Below, piece after piece: positions 1 to 9,155 of a DNA stretch of 15,437 bases (within the stretch, counting starts at the first letter, position 1; the number at the start of each line of letters is the position of its first letter). Source of the DNA: Brachionus rotundiformis (taxonomy: Eukaryota > Rotifera > Eurotatoria > Ploima > Brachionidae). The stretch lies in NCBI GenBank assembly GCA_016802295.1, contig JAESIW010000196.1, forward strand, positions 1-15,437, in the 5' to 3' direction. The notes below the pieces were generated by a model. The model did no database searches, was not told the origin of the DNA, and worked only from the letters and a program-made list of their open reading frames with translations. The translations under genes and the position numbers were made by a program.

Positions 1-1078
1 AAAATTTTTTTATTAAAAAATAGTTATTTTTATTAAAAAGAAATAAAAATTTAAAAAAAAAATATGAATTTAATTTTTCATTAAATAATCAGAATTATTA
101 TTTCCTTTCAAGACTTAAAATTGGATAAAAGATTTAATGTTAATAAGAAGAAATATACCCTTAAAAAATCAATATTATTTGGTTTCCATATCATATTTTT
201 TTAAGGTTTTATTTCTAGATAAAAATTTTAACAATTTCTTTAATTAATTTAATTTAATTAAAGAAAAACAAATTTTTTTTAGTATTCGTTAATTTAAAAC
301 TCAGACAGTCTCAAACTTCATTCCAGGAAGTAGTTTTTCATTTTATATTTAAAGCCTTTTTCAGTTTATAGTTGCTTAGTATATCTTTTGTGATAAAATA
401 GGGGTAAAGTTTTAAAAATCCTTAAATTTCTTTAAACTTATAGCCCATTATTCAATTTAACTAGATATTGTAGTGTGGATTTGTATTATAATTAGATCAT
501 GTGTTTTTTAAGCGTAAAGCGGTCCAAATGCGTCTCTTAATTATTGGTGCAGCATGCACAATTAAAAGTGCATGGAAACCAGCTATGTTTTTAATGATTA
601 AATTATTAAATTTTTCAAGGCATATAAAGAGTACTCTCAAAATCAAAATTACATTATATCAAGTAAATTTAGTCAAGGAGAAATTTTAAAAAAAAACTAT
701 TACTAAGCCAAGTTAATTAATATAAAAATAATATAAGCAAAAATAAGAATTCTGTTTTTTAATATGGGTTATCTCCAAAATATCTAAATTTTGTTTTTTT
801 TTAGATTTTTAAAATTTTCTAAGATAGAGAAACTGAAAAAATTTGAATTTTATGAGTAAAAAAATTAAGTTAAACGTCTATTTGCTGATTTTTAGTTTTT
901 TATGTTTTATTCAATAATTATGTAAAATAAAAATCCTTTTATTTATTGTTTTAATTCCGAGTTTTGATGACGCATTTAATTCAGCTCTACATTAGATTCG
1001 TGTTTTTATATAAGAATAACTAAAATAACACTTTATTTATTTACAATAAAATTTTATTTTTAAAAAATGAAAAAATGT
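1..1078. other. AT-rich stretch without a supported gene
   Basis: Mostly poly-A/poly-T-rich sequence with dense stops in all frames. The least random part is about 508-660. There a short minus-strand open frame of about 50 codons reads a mixed hydrophobic then basic segment (ending RIWTALRLKNT), and the plus strand is also open. Neither has a recognisable domain, a conserved motif or splice context, so I do not call a gene. No RNA gene, repeat array or transposon terminus was seen. Confidence 0.6.
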
Positions 1079-1510
1079 TCATTTTTTTTTAAGGATTTGC
1101 ATATAAATAAGTAAAAAAAATTGTCCATAATTTTTCTCCAACGCATTAAAAATTTCTTTACAGCTCCAGTCGAATGCTTCCTTCATCATTTTCCTATGAG
1201 ATCGAGGCGTTTCACTCCTTCTAAGCTTGGTTTCTTATTCTTTTTTCTCTTGAGCAGTATCGTCCTCTTTTTTAACATCTTTAATCATGTTAACTCGAGC
1301 CGCCTCTTGTCTTCTAAAATTAAAGTAGGAATCTTTGTTGGCTCGAGAGGATTTAACACGTCGTAATCTTGAGTCAGTCTCGATTTTAGATCTAGCCGAC
1401 TCAAGATCACCCTCACTTCGCCTTCCGGGCTTCTATTTTAGGAAAAATTTGATTCCCTTGTAAAGCATTGAATTGAATTCTATCTTAAATAGATTCAATC
1501 GATCACTCAT
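1079..1510 (-). pseudogene. Unrecognised charged protein, reading frame with two stops
   Basis: One minus-strand frame runs from an ATG at 1510-1508 to a TGA at 1081-1079. It is 144 codons interrupted only by TAG (1435-1433) and TAA (1237-1235), far fewer stops than expected by chance at this base composition. The middle block (66 codons with its stop) is rich in Lys, Arg, Glu and Asp, for example SRLRRVKSSRANKDSYFNF. The last block contains MMKEAFDWSCKEIFNALEK. The region is clearly GC-richer than its flanks. A second minus frame is also open over part of it, so the true frame is not proven. No domain is recognised; a nuclear or gag-like basic protein is possible but unsupported. The TAG at 1435-1433 could instead be an intron acceptor (ends ..AAAATAG), which would make the first block non-coding. 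Confidence 0.4.
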
Positions 1511-1938
1511 CTAAAAAAAATTTTTTAAATTAATTTATACCTCGAAATCTAAGAAATCATTTTAGGCTTTAGCTTAAGATTAAAGATTTACAAATAAACT
1601 CAAAAAATTATTTTTCAAAATAAACTCACTCACTGAAATCAAATCAAATCAGCTGTTAAATATTTTTTGCAAATTAAAGCTTACTTTATTTTATTACACC
1701 AAAGTAATTCAAAATGTTTAAGCTAAGTAGATGAATCTATTTTCAATTAAGTTATAGTAAACTTAATTTTAAATTTTTTTTTAATTCTAAAACCAAAAAA
1801 TAAATATTATTTAATATTAAAATAGAGAAATGCTGTTCTGTTCATTAATTAGTTAAACAAAATCAAGTTTAAATTTGTTAAATTGAATTTTAAAATTAAT
1901 ACTTTATTTTTAAGAGTAAAATTAAATAGATAAAAAAA
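1511..1938. other. AT-rich spacer between divergent relics
   Basis: This stretch is about 430 bases between the minus-strand relic ending upstream and the plus-strand relic starting at 1939. It is dominated by A/T runs with frequent stops. Nothing recognisable is present. If the two flanking relics were once genes, this would be their shared divergent upstream region. Confidence 0.5.
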
Positions 1939-2251
1939 ATGTTAAATGAGGAAAATCCCTCAAAAAAACAGACGGCCAAAGCAGCCAAAGCGAAAAAACG
2001 AGAGCATTACGAGACGAGACGCGTTGGACAATGATCTAGAGGCCAACGAGTCTCAAAATGCTCACAACGATTCAGAAGACAGTCGGCTAAAGGCCAAAAG
2101 AATTTGCTTTTTAAACTGAATTGGTTACGTAGACGCGGAGCGTCAATTCACACTCTTACAAGACATTCAGGCAAAGCTTTTGAAAGTGGTTGAGATAGAC
2201 CGGAGCGCAGCCCATTGTCAGACCACAAATTACTGCATGCTTATTTCTTAG
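1939..2251 (+). pseudogene. Unrecognised hydrophilic protein relic
   Basis: An ATG at 1939 opens a Lys/Ala-rich N-terminus (MLNEENPSKKQTAKAAKAKK) that stops at a TGA near 2032. Around 2000-2025 a second plus frame takes over with acidic, plausible coding (DALDNDLEANESQNAHND). It is broken by TGA at 2117-2119 and resumes in the same frame with AERQFTLLQDIQAKLLKVVE until TAG at 2249-2251. GC content and codon regularity stand out from the flanks. The pattern (basic start, acidic middle, amphipathic helix-like end) suggests a once-real nuclear-type protein with one frameshift and one stop. I do not recognise the family. It could also be exons of a larger gene whose introns I cannot place. Confidence 0.35.
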
Positions 2252-2998
2252 CAAGCAATTATATTGAATTTATAAATGAATGCTGAGCTTTCTCCCCTAG
2301 CGAAAAAAAATAGACAAAATAGAAATAAAAAAGAATATAATAAAATATGATATTATGATAGTGATTTAAATTCATCATATTTTCTAAAAATATTTGCCAT
2401 AAATAAGACCAACTGTATCCTAATTAATCGCAAGGACAAGTCAAAGTCTCTAGTTGTCTAGCGAGCCTTTGCTTTCTCTGTATCCGACAGCTTTTCTGGC
2501 CAACAGGTGACACTCTTAATCTAGCATTTATTTTACCTATTGATTTATCTACTGTCCAATTAATGAAATAAGTCTAAGTATTTGAGTATCTTTTAATCGT
2601 TTAATTTTCTTTGGTATACGATTTTCAAATTTTAAGAAGATACGCCAGGAAAAAGCTCCTTTACCAAAAGCAAAACGTAAATACAATCAATTTTTAAAAA
2701 AATTATTTGTTTAAGACTTACTAATTTTTAATTTAAAAGTAACGCACTACATCGAACAGTCGTCGAACACCATCCACAATAGATGTGACCACCATCGTGA
2801 CAGTAATTAAGTTTTTGTTTATTTAATGTTTTTATAAAAAATAAATTAAAAAAATGTTATTAATTATTAAAAAATATATTTAAGTATTTGGTTTTTTGAG
2901 ACACACTGCCTTGTGTCTTTCAAAATTCGGCCGGTTTAACGACCTTGCTTTTAATTAAAAAATAAGTTACTTACTTGATTTTAAATTATTTTTTCAAG
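2252..2998. other. Mostly non-coding, with weak coding scraps
   Basis: There is no firm gene. From about 2396 a plus frame reads AINKTNCILINRKDKSKSLV, a TAG at 2459-2461, then RAFAFSVSDSFSGQQ up to an AG|GT at about 2505, so an exon relic is possible. Around 2740-2820 the minus strand reads a cysteine-containing stretch (NYCHDGGHIYCGWCSTTVRC), but without an identifiable finger pattern. A 7-bp hairpin (AGACACA..TGTGTCT) sits near 2900. The rest is AT-rich. Confidence 0.35.
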
Positions 2999-3062
2999 GT
3001 CGAATTTTTTGTTGGTGACAACAAGCGTGAAAATTGACGACGAAGAGGCGAAAGACTGTCGG
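2999..3062 (+). other. Possible 64-base exon
   Basis: A pyrimidine-rich acceptor (..TTTTTTCAAG) ends at 2998 and a strong donor (GG|GTGAGT) begins at 3063. The intervening frame is open and reads SNFLLVTTSVKIDDEEAKDCR. It lies upstream of and on the same strand as the coiled-coil gene at 3390-4132, so it could be an earlier exon of that gene. The opposite strand also has a 60-codon open frame here, so assignment is weak. Confidence 0.25.
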
Positions 3063-3389
3063 GTGAGTCATTAGTGTGAGTAACGATTATGGATGGTCGG
3101 CTTCTTTGTTGATGCAATTTTGTGTAGTAATTGCACCACTTAACTGGCAGATGATTTGATTTATTCATTTTTGAAAGTATAATACTTTTAATTAGTAATA
3201 AGAAAAATAATTGGCTGCTCCAAGTCTGCTCGGCCTTTTGGCGGTGATGGGCTGAGACAATTTAAATATTAGTTGTACTACTGCTACAAGAACTACTTTA
3301 TACTGTTATAAAATACGAAATTTAAAAAAGAAATTTATAATAAGAAAGAAATTTGAAATAAGAAATTTGATGAACAATATCTTAAATAA

Positions 3390-4132
3390 TTGGAAAAAAG
3401 CTGTTTAAGTCTTCAGCAAAGAGATCTAATTTTTTCCTCTAATGAAAATGAGATCAAAATTTTAAAGGATGAGCTTGCTGAGAAAAACAAAGAAAATTTA
3501 AAGACGTCAAACGATAAAGGTAAGAACACTAGACATAAATATTTCGAATGTTTTTATATTCATTATTTTTGCTTTAAAGTTATTAAACTAAAAGATGATC
3601 TGCTCAATTGCCAAGAACAAAAGCTTAAGCAGTGGGAGCTAGCCATAATTGAAAGGGATAAGCTGATAAGTGATCTTAAAAATACATTCGAAATTCAAAT
3701 GGTTGATTTGCAAATCTCTGATAGCGCGAGAGCTAATACATCAGCTGGTACGGAAAAAAATCACCCAAAAAATGTTTCATTTTTAGTAAATGGTAAAAAT
3801 TTATTCAAGTTTATTCTTTTTAATTAATTCTTAATTCTATATTAAGATCAAAATGAATGTCAAAACAAGGAACAAGATGAAATTATTATTATTAACAATA
3901 ACCAATCGAAATGTCCTTCAAAAAATTGCGATGGTTCTGGAAATATTGAATTAGGTCGAAATAAACATTATAGGTTTTTTCAAAATTTATTTAATAATCT
4001 TTACAATTTAAATAATTTATCTGTAAAACTTTATTTTGAAAATTTAGGTGGTTCGCTCTATTATATTCGTGGAAAAGAAAGACTCAAATCAAATTTCAAG
4101 CTGATTTTAAGGATTTAGAACAATATGTATAA
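3390..4132 (+). CDS. Coiled-coil protein with partial MYT1-type C2HC zinc finger, four exons, 5' incomplete
   Basis: Exons are 3390-3519, 3580-3792, 3847-3973 and 4048-4132. They are separated by introns of 60, 54 and 74 bases, with GTAAGA..AAAG, GTAAAA..TTAAG and GTTTTT..TTTAG ends. Splicing keeps one open frame of 184 codons to a TAA at 4130-4132. Residues about 5-105 are a heptad-like coiled coil rich in Lys, Glu, Leu and Ile (for example IKILKDELAEKNKENLK). A polar Ser/Thr/Asn region follows. Then comes CPSKNCDGSGNIELG, whose spacing C-x4-C-x12-H matches the C2HC finger of the MYT1/L3MBTL type, a zinc module known to bind DNA. The final cysteine, expected about five residues after the histidine, is absent in the spliced frame (HYRWFALL), so the finger looks incomplete or exon 4 is misplaced. 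No ATG starts the open frame, which begins after a TAA at 3387, so the true start is probably on an upstream exon. Function is unknown; a nuclear DNA-associated role is inference. Confidence 0.6.
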
Positions 4133-5475
4133 AAATTTTTTTTATTTCATAGTGGGTAATTATTTTTGTTTTTAATTTTTTCATTATTTTGTTAACAAGA
4201 CTGTCAAAAGTTCACTAAAATTTTCTGATATTATTCTTTTTGTTTTTTAAAGCTGATTTTTAGATTCCCACAGTATTTCTTTTTCTAGAAACTCTGAATT
4301 TATCTTTATTTTAATGAGAGGTTTTAAAAATTAGGTGTAAAACCTCACATTCCAATTTTCATAAAATGTCTTGCTTTTTCGCTTTAAACAGAAAATCTGC
4401 TCGACAAGATTGGTTAGGCTTTATTTACTTCTGAAAAACAGATGTTTAAAAGGCTATAACATAAATGTGATAAAAGCAGCTTGTTTAAAGGACTAAAAAA
4501 TGGGATTTTGAAATCGAACGTAGTTTACTGAGTTGAAAAGATATATTTCTATTTGTGCATATCGAAAATTCCTTTAGAAAGGATGAAAAGATCACTATGT
4601 TCTAAAAAATTCAGTAATAATTGAATAAGTAATCCAATCGAAAGGAAATTATAATATTTATTTAGAGACAAATAGGCAATTCATCTAAGAAATTTAGTAA
4701 ATTGACGTTTCGACAACATATTATTCTTATTTTTTTCCTGTAAAAACAATGCTTGTTTTTATCCAATTCTGAACGAGCTTACCAAGTGAGTACAACGAAT
4801 GTTTACTCACTTCTATTTTCCGGCTATAAAGTAAGACATCTAAATAAAGCTATATTTTAATGAACGTTGAATTCACATAATACAGTTAACTCCAACAATA
4901 ATTTTATAAAAATCAGTTTTTGAAAGAGAAGGATGATATCAGAAATTTTTTATGAACTTTTCTATACATCAAATAATTTAATAAAAACGATTGTAATTTA
5001 AAAAAATTATCATTATTTAAAATATATATCTACAATAAAATAAATTAGAAATTAAAAAGTAAATTATTTTGAAAAAATCAACAAAAAATTTATGCTTTCA
5101 TCATAAACTAAAACTTACTCAAATAAATATATTCGGCAATAACTTTTTTAGAAACTTCAACTTAATTCAAAATACTTTCTTCAAATTTTAATTATAAAAA
5201 ATAAACATTAAACTAACATTAAATTTTTTTGACTTGTAATTACATCAGAGAAATTGTTTTATGCCAAATATGGAATTTATTTTAATTTTAATTTTGTTTT
5301 CGAAATCTACAATTTTAACAAAAAAAATAAAATATAAATATATTTTTTAAGTTTTTCATTTAACATTTAATTAAATGTGACTAAAATAATATTTTAAAGC
5401 TTTGGTATAAAAGATATGATTCAGCTTTTAATTCAAAAAAATTATTTCACCTTTTAGTGATAAAAAGACTTCATA
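4133..5475. other. Long AT-rich non-coding stretch
   Basis: About 1.3 kb with no open frame showing recognisable coding character on either strand. It contains many homopolymer A/T runs and two adjacent hairpins near 4742-4812, listed separately. It could be intergenic DNA, or the non-coding 3' part of the Helitron whose helicase lies further right on the minus strand. Confidence 0.55.
4742..4812. repeat. Two adjacent perfect hairpins
   Basis: AAAAACAA (4742-4749) pairs with TTGTTTTT (4753-4760) around a 3-base loop. About 23 bases later AAGTGAGTA (4784-4792) pairs with TACTCACTT (4804-4812) around an 11-base loop. Both stems are perfect. Simple A/T stems are common in such DNA, but the second has mixed sequence and is less easily explained by composition. 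No function is assigned. Confidence 0.5.
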
Positions 5476-5536
5476 AACCCTATTTCCCTAATCAAGGGTT
5501 CCGCCAATGAGCCGGTTGAGTGCGCAAGCGCACTCA
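5476..5536. repeat. Paired GC-rich hairpins, possible Helitron-type end
   Basis: A 6-bp stem AACCCT (5476-5481)/AGGGTT (5495-5500) is followed by a 9-bp perfect stem TGAGTGCGC (5517-5525)/GCGCACTCA (5528-5536) with a two-base loop. The block is a GC island in AT-rich surroundings. Helitrons characteristically carry a short GC-rich hairpin near the 3' end. On the minus strand this lies about 0.8 kb downstream of the Helitron helicase relic. The canonical CTRR terminus just after the hairpin is not seen on either strand, so the assignment is tentative. Confidence 0.4.
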
Positions 5537-5855
5537 TTTGTCATTTAAATTTTACATTCTCTATTTAATTTATTATTAATTAATTTTTATATATTTAATA
5601 AATATAATTACTTTTTTAAATTATTTGAGCATTGAATCTTTTCAAATATTAATAAATATGACTGAGATATACGATAAAGGACTTATAGGGCTCTAGAAAA
5701 TTGCTTTTTTAAAAATTCTTGAGCAATATGAAATATATTAAAATTAAACACAAAATTATAATTTAATATTAAAAGTTAATCACTTTTTAAAAAATGTTCA
5801 CTTTCATCATATGGTTGATTTTAGCTGGAAGTTATTTAATGATATCAAGGACCAT

Positions 5856-6089
5856 CTAAGTATGCCTAATTATTAGCTTCTTCAGTAATTCATACAAAGC
5901 CTTCGACTCTCTAGGTTCTTTGACTCAGAATACACCTTTAGAGTTCAAAGATGGTAAGCAATTTATTCCTCTAATGTAGCTTATGGAATCTTGGTCTTCT
6001 TTTTGACTGGAGTGAGATGTTCCAAGTGGATTCCGAATCATGAGATGCTCAACGCTTAAATGCAATTTAATTATCTGTTCCAAAGTCAT
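5856..6089 (-). pseudogene. Unrecognised coding relic with one in-frame TGA
   Basis: ATG at 6089-6087 opens 54 codons (starts MTLEQIIKLHLSVEHLMIR, later YIRGINCLPSL) to a TGA at 5927-5925. The same frame then continues for 22 codons (VKEPRESKALYELLKKLIIR) to TAG at 5858-5856. One stop in 77 codons, good amino-acid mix and higher GC than the flanks argue for real ancestry. I do not recognise the family. It lies between the Helitron helicase relic and the GC-rich hairpins, in the right orientation to be cargo carried by a Helitron or part of its 3' coding end. That placement is inference. Confidence 0.4.
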
Positions 6090-6310
6090 TCAATCTTTAC
6101 AAATCCTTTTTTTAAAAAAAGTATATGAAATATATTGTTCACTCGGTTGCAACTCGCTTACGATCTTCTCCTTTCACCAAAGACTATTGAAATAAATAAA
6201 TAAATTAATCAGATTTAACAAAAAATAATTATTTGTTTGCATGAAAATAGATTTCAATTTAAAATTTTGAGAAGAAATCTACCATATTGAGTTTTTTTAA
6301 TATTTTTGGT

Positions 6311-7665
6311 TTAAAAATTATTATCTCCACTAATGATTTGATCGTAACGTTTCGATTTAGTGTTCTTATTTGCAATTAAAAATTTTACTGATTGAAATTT
6401 ACAAGTTGTATTTGGATCAACGTTCAATGGAACTCCGAATCTAGAATAAATTGTTTGTCCTTCTTCAAGTAAAGATGCAGCTATTCCAGTAAACGCTACT
6501 GGAATAACACTCATCGGTTTAGATTTAATGAAATAAATTAAATTCTGTTTTTAATTAATTTTTTATTTTTTGTATTTTTGTTTGATTTGAAAAATTATTA
6601 CTTCCATTAAAAAAGTTTTTCCTGTTCCTCGAGGACCGTCAACATAAAACAGATTGCCATCAACAGATAGATGTTCAATTGAACTAATAACATCTTGGCA
6701 ATATTTAATTTGGCTTCATTCCATTTTTAATCATTGTAATCAACTTTCCTTATTTTAATGCAAATTCAAATATTCAGTGTGATCATCAGTATTTAAATTT
6801 TCTTTAATGTCTGGCAATGGCAATTTTGAAGATAAATAATCAGCGTTAGCTTTATCAAATGGAATCTTAATATTCTTGATAAATAAAATTAATTTTTATT
6901 ATTTAATTCTAATATAATTTTAACCATTTTCAACTTGAATTGCTCCAAGCAAGCATTTTTCGAACTAACTTTCTTGATTTATCAAACCAAATGCTATTGC
7001 TGCTTCTCTGAAAGTATGATATTGATTACCATTAACAATCTTTAAATGGGTAAAACTTAATGCACCTTAAGATTTAATAAATAAAATTTTCAATACAATA
7101 TAAATATTTTTATTTTAGTAAATTATTTTTTTCTTGAAATAAATTTAAATTTCTAAAATAAAATAACAAAAAGCCTAATCTCGAACATGTAACAGTAAGA
7201 TCCTCAGACAAAATAATGAATGCGAACAATTAAATTTATATTTTTACGTTTTCGCGGGATCCATCGATTATTTTTAAAAACAAAATGTTGCGGTATTTCT
7301 TCATATCAAAATATTCTTAATGCTTCATTAATTGAGTTCAATTTAAACAATGCAATTAACATAGTGTCTTTCTTAAGATAGCTTCATATTTGTTCGTCTC
7401 GAACAACTCCAGGTTAAAAAATTTTGTAAAATTTCAACGTGAATAGGGAGCGGTACAATATTATAACCTTTTCTTTACAATCAAATGCATATATACGATA
7501 AATGGCCTCAAATGAAGAAACAGATCTGCAATTTAAATATTGATCTATTTCATTGTATTTTAATTCATCTCGAATATTTATTTGAGCAATGTCGTGTCCT
7601 TTGAATATATATTTAAATAAATACTTGACTGTATTCGGACTACAACACCATTCAACATTAATGTG
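6311..7665 (-). pseudogene. Helitron Rep/helicase (PIF1-like) relic
   Basis: Read on the minus strand, blocks occur in the usual Helitron order. First is HINVEW (from 7665), then KYLFKYIFKG with the YxxxY tyrosine pair of the rolling-circle Rep motif 3. Next come the NCRSVSSFEAIYRI block (to 7471), a PLPIHVE block, and LIALFKLN..EEIPQHFVFKN (about 7390-7240). SFTHLKIVNG..FREAAIAFGL follows (about 7065-6924), then DGPRGTGKTF, the Walker A motif (about 6645-6605), and PVAFTGIAASLLEEGQTIYS (about 6500-6440). The last exon ends at TAA 6313-6311 after FGVPLNVD. Known role of the family: rolling-circle transposition using Rep nicking plus 5'-3' helicase. The copy is dead: the N-terminus and Rep His motif are missing, helicase motifs II-VI are absent, and there are several stops and frameshifts, including TAG at the tryptophan usually found in the FGL..EWxxCL block. 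A 57-base intron splits the helicase domain. It abuts the plus-strand gypsy relic at about 7670-7740. Confidence 0.88.
6545..6601 (-). other. 57-base spliceosomal intron inside the Helitron helicase
   Basis: On the minus strand, GTAATA (from 6601) to AAAAACAG (ending 6545) interrupts the helicase between FLME and NLIYFIKSKPMSVIPV. Removing it in phase 0 restores the expected spacing from GTGKT to the PVAFTGIAA block. The unspliced sequence contains stops. The length matches the other introns in the window (54-74 bases). Confidence 0.7.
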
Positions 7666-7742
7666 ACAAAAATAGAATTATCAAACTCGAAGTGAAACTA
7701 GTAATTCATGATGACTAAATCTGGTACAATGAAAATAAAGAT

Positions 7743-8318
7743 TTTCCTAATTTTGATAAAATGGTTCCTAGAATTGATAAAAGAGAGCAGCTCATTGAGC
7801 TTGAACATTTATTCGGACATTTCGATGATAAAATATACGAAAGACTCAAAAGAAAGTATTATTGAAAAAACATGCTAAAACAAATTAAAAAAATATTAAA
7901 TAAATGTGTTAAATGTTTACAACCTAACCGAGGAAGAGTTATTGAACATTTTGCAAAAAGTTTAAATATTGACTACATCTTTCAGAGAGTTACTATTGAC
8001 TTACAATTTTGTTTTCCAGTTACACAAGATGGTTACAAAGGTTTGTGTGTATTAATGGAATACCTTTCAAAATTTCCAGTTGCCTTTCCTATACGAAGTA
8101 AATCAGCCGTAGAAATTGCATTATGCTTATTTAAATATAAGGGGCTATTTGGTGCTCCACATGAAATCCTTTCTGATCAAGAACTAGAATTAATAAACAA
8201 AGTTATCCTAGCGCTTTACCAGTTAGTTGGCACTGAAAGAAGGATAACTTCAACATACCATCCTCTTAACAACTTGACGAATTTATTGTTATTGAAAATC
8301 CTGATGGAAAATAGATGA
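7743..8318 (+). pseudogene. Ty3/gypsy-type integrase relic
   Basis: The frame from 7743 carries an HHCC zinc-binding domain: HLFGH (H-x3-H) then CVKC (C-x2-C). TGA at 7863-7865 replaces the tryptophan normally found after KYY. The rve catalytic core follows in the same frame from 7872. First acidic residue: VTIDLQF; second: EILSDQELELINKV; then TSTYHPLNN. The third catalytic residue (Glu, normally just after YHPxxNG) is missing because homology stops at about 8274. The 8275-8318 tail (NLLLLKILMENR) is unrelated in this frame, while the next frame over opens into the downstream remnant. Integrases of this family insert retroelement cDNA. This one is inactive: no glutamate, a stop in the N-domain, and no reverse transcriptase or gag upstream, where the Helitron relic begins instead. 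Confidence 0.85.
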
Positions 8319-9084
8319 TTATATGTAACAAAAAAGACGAATTATTAGTTAGTAAATGTGTAGAAATTAATCAAATAAAATTGGTATCTAACCCAAAAGA
8401 GTGTTACTATGATGCTGAAACTAACTTTATCTACTAAAATATAACTATTAAAGGTTTGTTTAACTAATAACAGTATATTGAGTAGAATGGCAAGACGTAG
8501 AAACTGTTATACTATTCGTAATTTAATTCTTTCAAACACTACTTCATATATTCAACTTATCAACCAGAAAGCAATTTTAAAACAAATAGCATTTAAAGAA
8601 GACAAATAATTCAATATGAAACAATTAAGAATATAACGTTTAGTCATCTAAAAGAGATTATTGACAATTTTGATCTCCTATCAGAAGTAGATATGTTAAA
8701 AATTAGAAAATTTCGTCACTGATTCACTCAATAAACAAAACGTGTTGAAAAATGAAAACAAACAAGCAATTTGGACAAATGCTTCAAGAATATTTGATTC
8801 ATCATTAAAATAATTTAAACATAATTTTGTTTACATTTTAGTAGCAATTATTAAATATTAACGTCTATTTAAAAACTAAAATTCTTCTTCCTAAAAGAAC
8901 AATTGGAATTTTTAGAAACTTTAAAAATAAGAACATAAAAAAAAAAAAACAAAAGTGATAAAACTGAAGTAAAAGAATCTACAAGTCTAAACGAAATTAA
9001 AATAAATGAAATAACAACACTGCACCAGAAGAAGTTATGTTAACAAACATTGATGATTTTTTTCAAATTGAACGGAATAATTAG
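8276..9084 (+). pseudogene. Remnant downstream of integrase, possible third ORF
   Basis: After the integrase break, plus-strand coding-like segments continue to a TAG at 9082-9084, just before a polypurine tract and LTR. They are shifted between frames and carry several stops. The first part (about 8276-8438) has two cysteines in a soluble-looking segment. The middle (about 8490-8740) is polar and helix-prone. About 8820-8855 encodes a short hydrophobic run, followed by a Lys/Glu/Ser-rich tail. A position between pol and the 3' LTR, plus a late hydrophobic segment and charged tail, is what an envelope-like third ORF of an errantivirus-type element would show. I see no diagnostic motif, so this is inference. 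It is too broken to be functional. Confidence 0.35.
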
Positions 9085-9140
9085 GTTAAATATCGTGTTG
9101 GGTTAGAAAATGACTAAAAATTTCGGGACGATAATTTTTT

Positions 9141-9155
9141 TAAAAATGGGGAAAC
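9141..9155 (+). other. Polypurine tract of the plus-strand LTR element
   Basis: TAAAAATGGGGAAAC directly precedes the TG that starts the LTR copy at 9156. A purine-rich run abutting a 3' LTR is the normal second-strand priming site of LTR elements. The matching LTR copy at 12814 has a T-run, not a purine run, in front of it. Confidence 0.55.

Noticed and set aside
501..689. 62-codon plus-strand open frame
   Set aside because: No ATG start, no motif. The opposite strand is equally open, and composition is near the AT-rich background.
1121..1366. 81-codon plus-strand open frame rich in Phe and Leu
   Set aside because: Its Phe/Leu/Ser bias is what the complement of a Lys/Glu-rich coding strand gives. 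The minus frame is the better candidate.
2986..3168. 60-codon minus-strand open frame
   Set aside because: No recognisable domain, and it overlaps a plus-strand segment with strong splice signals. Kept only as an alternative to that exon.
1079..8318. Reassigned stop codon (alternative genetic code) to explain in-frame stops
   Set aside because: TAA, TAG and TGA all occur inside relics, together with frameshifts and deletions, and they also serve as plausible ends. Decay explains this better.
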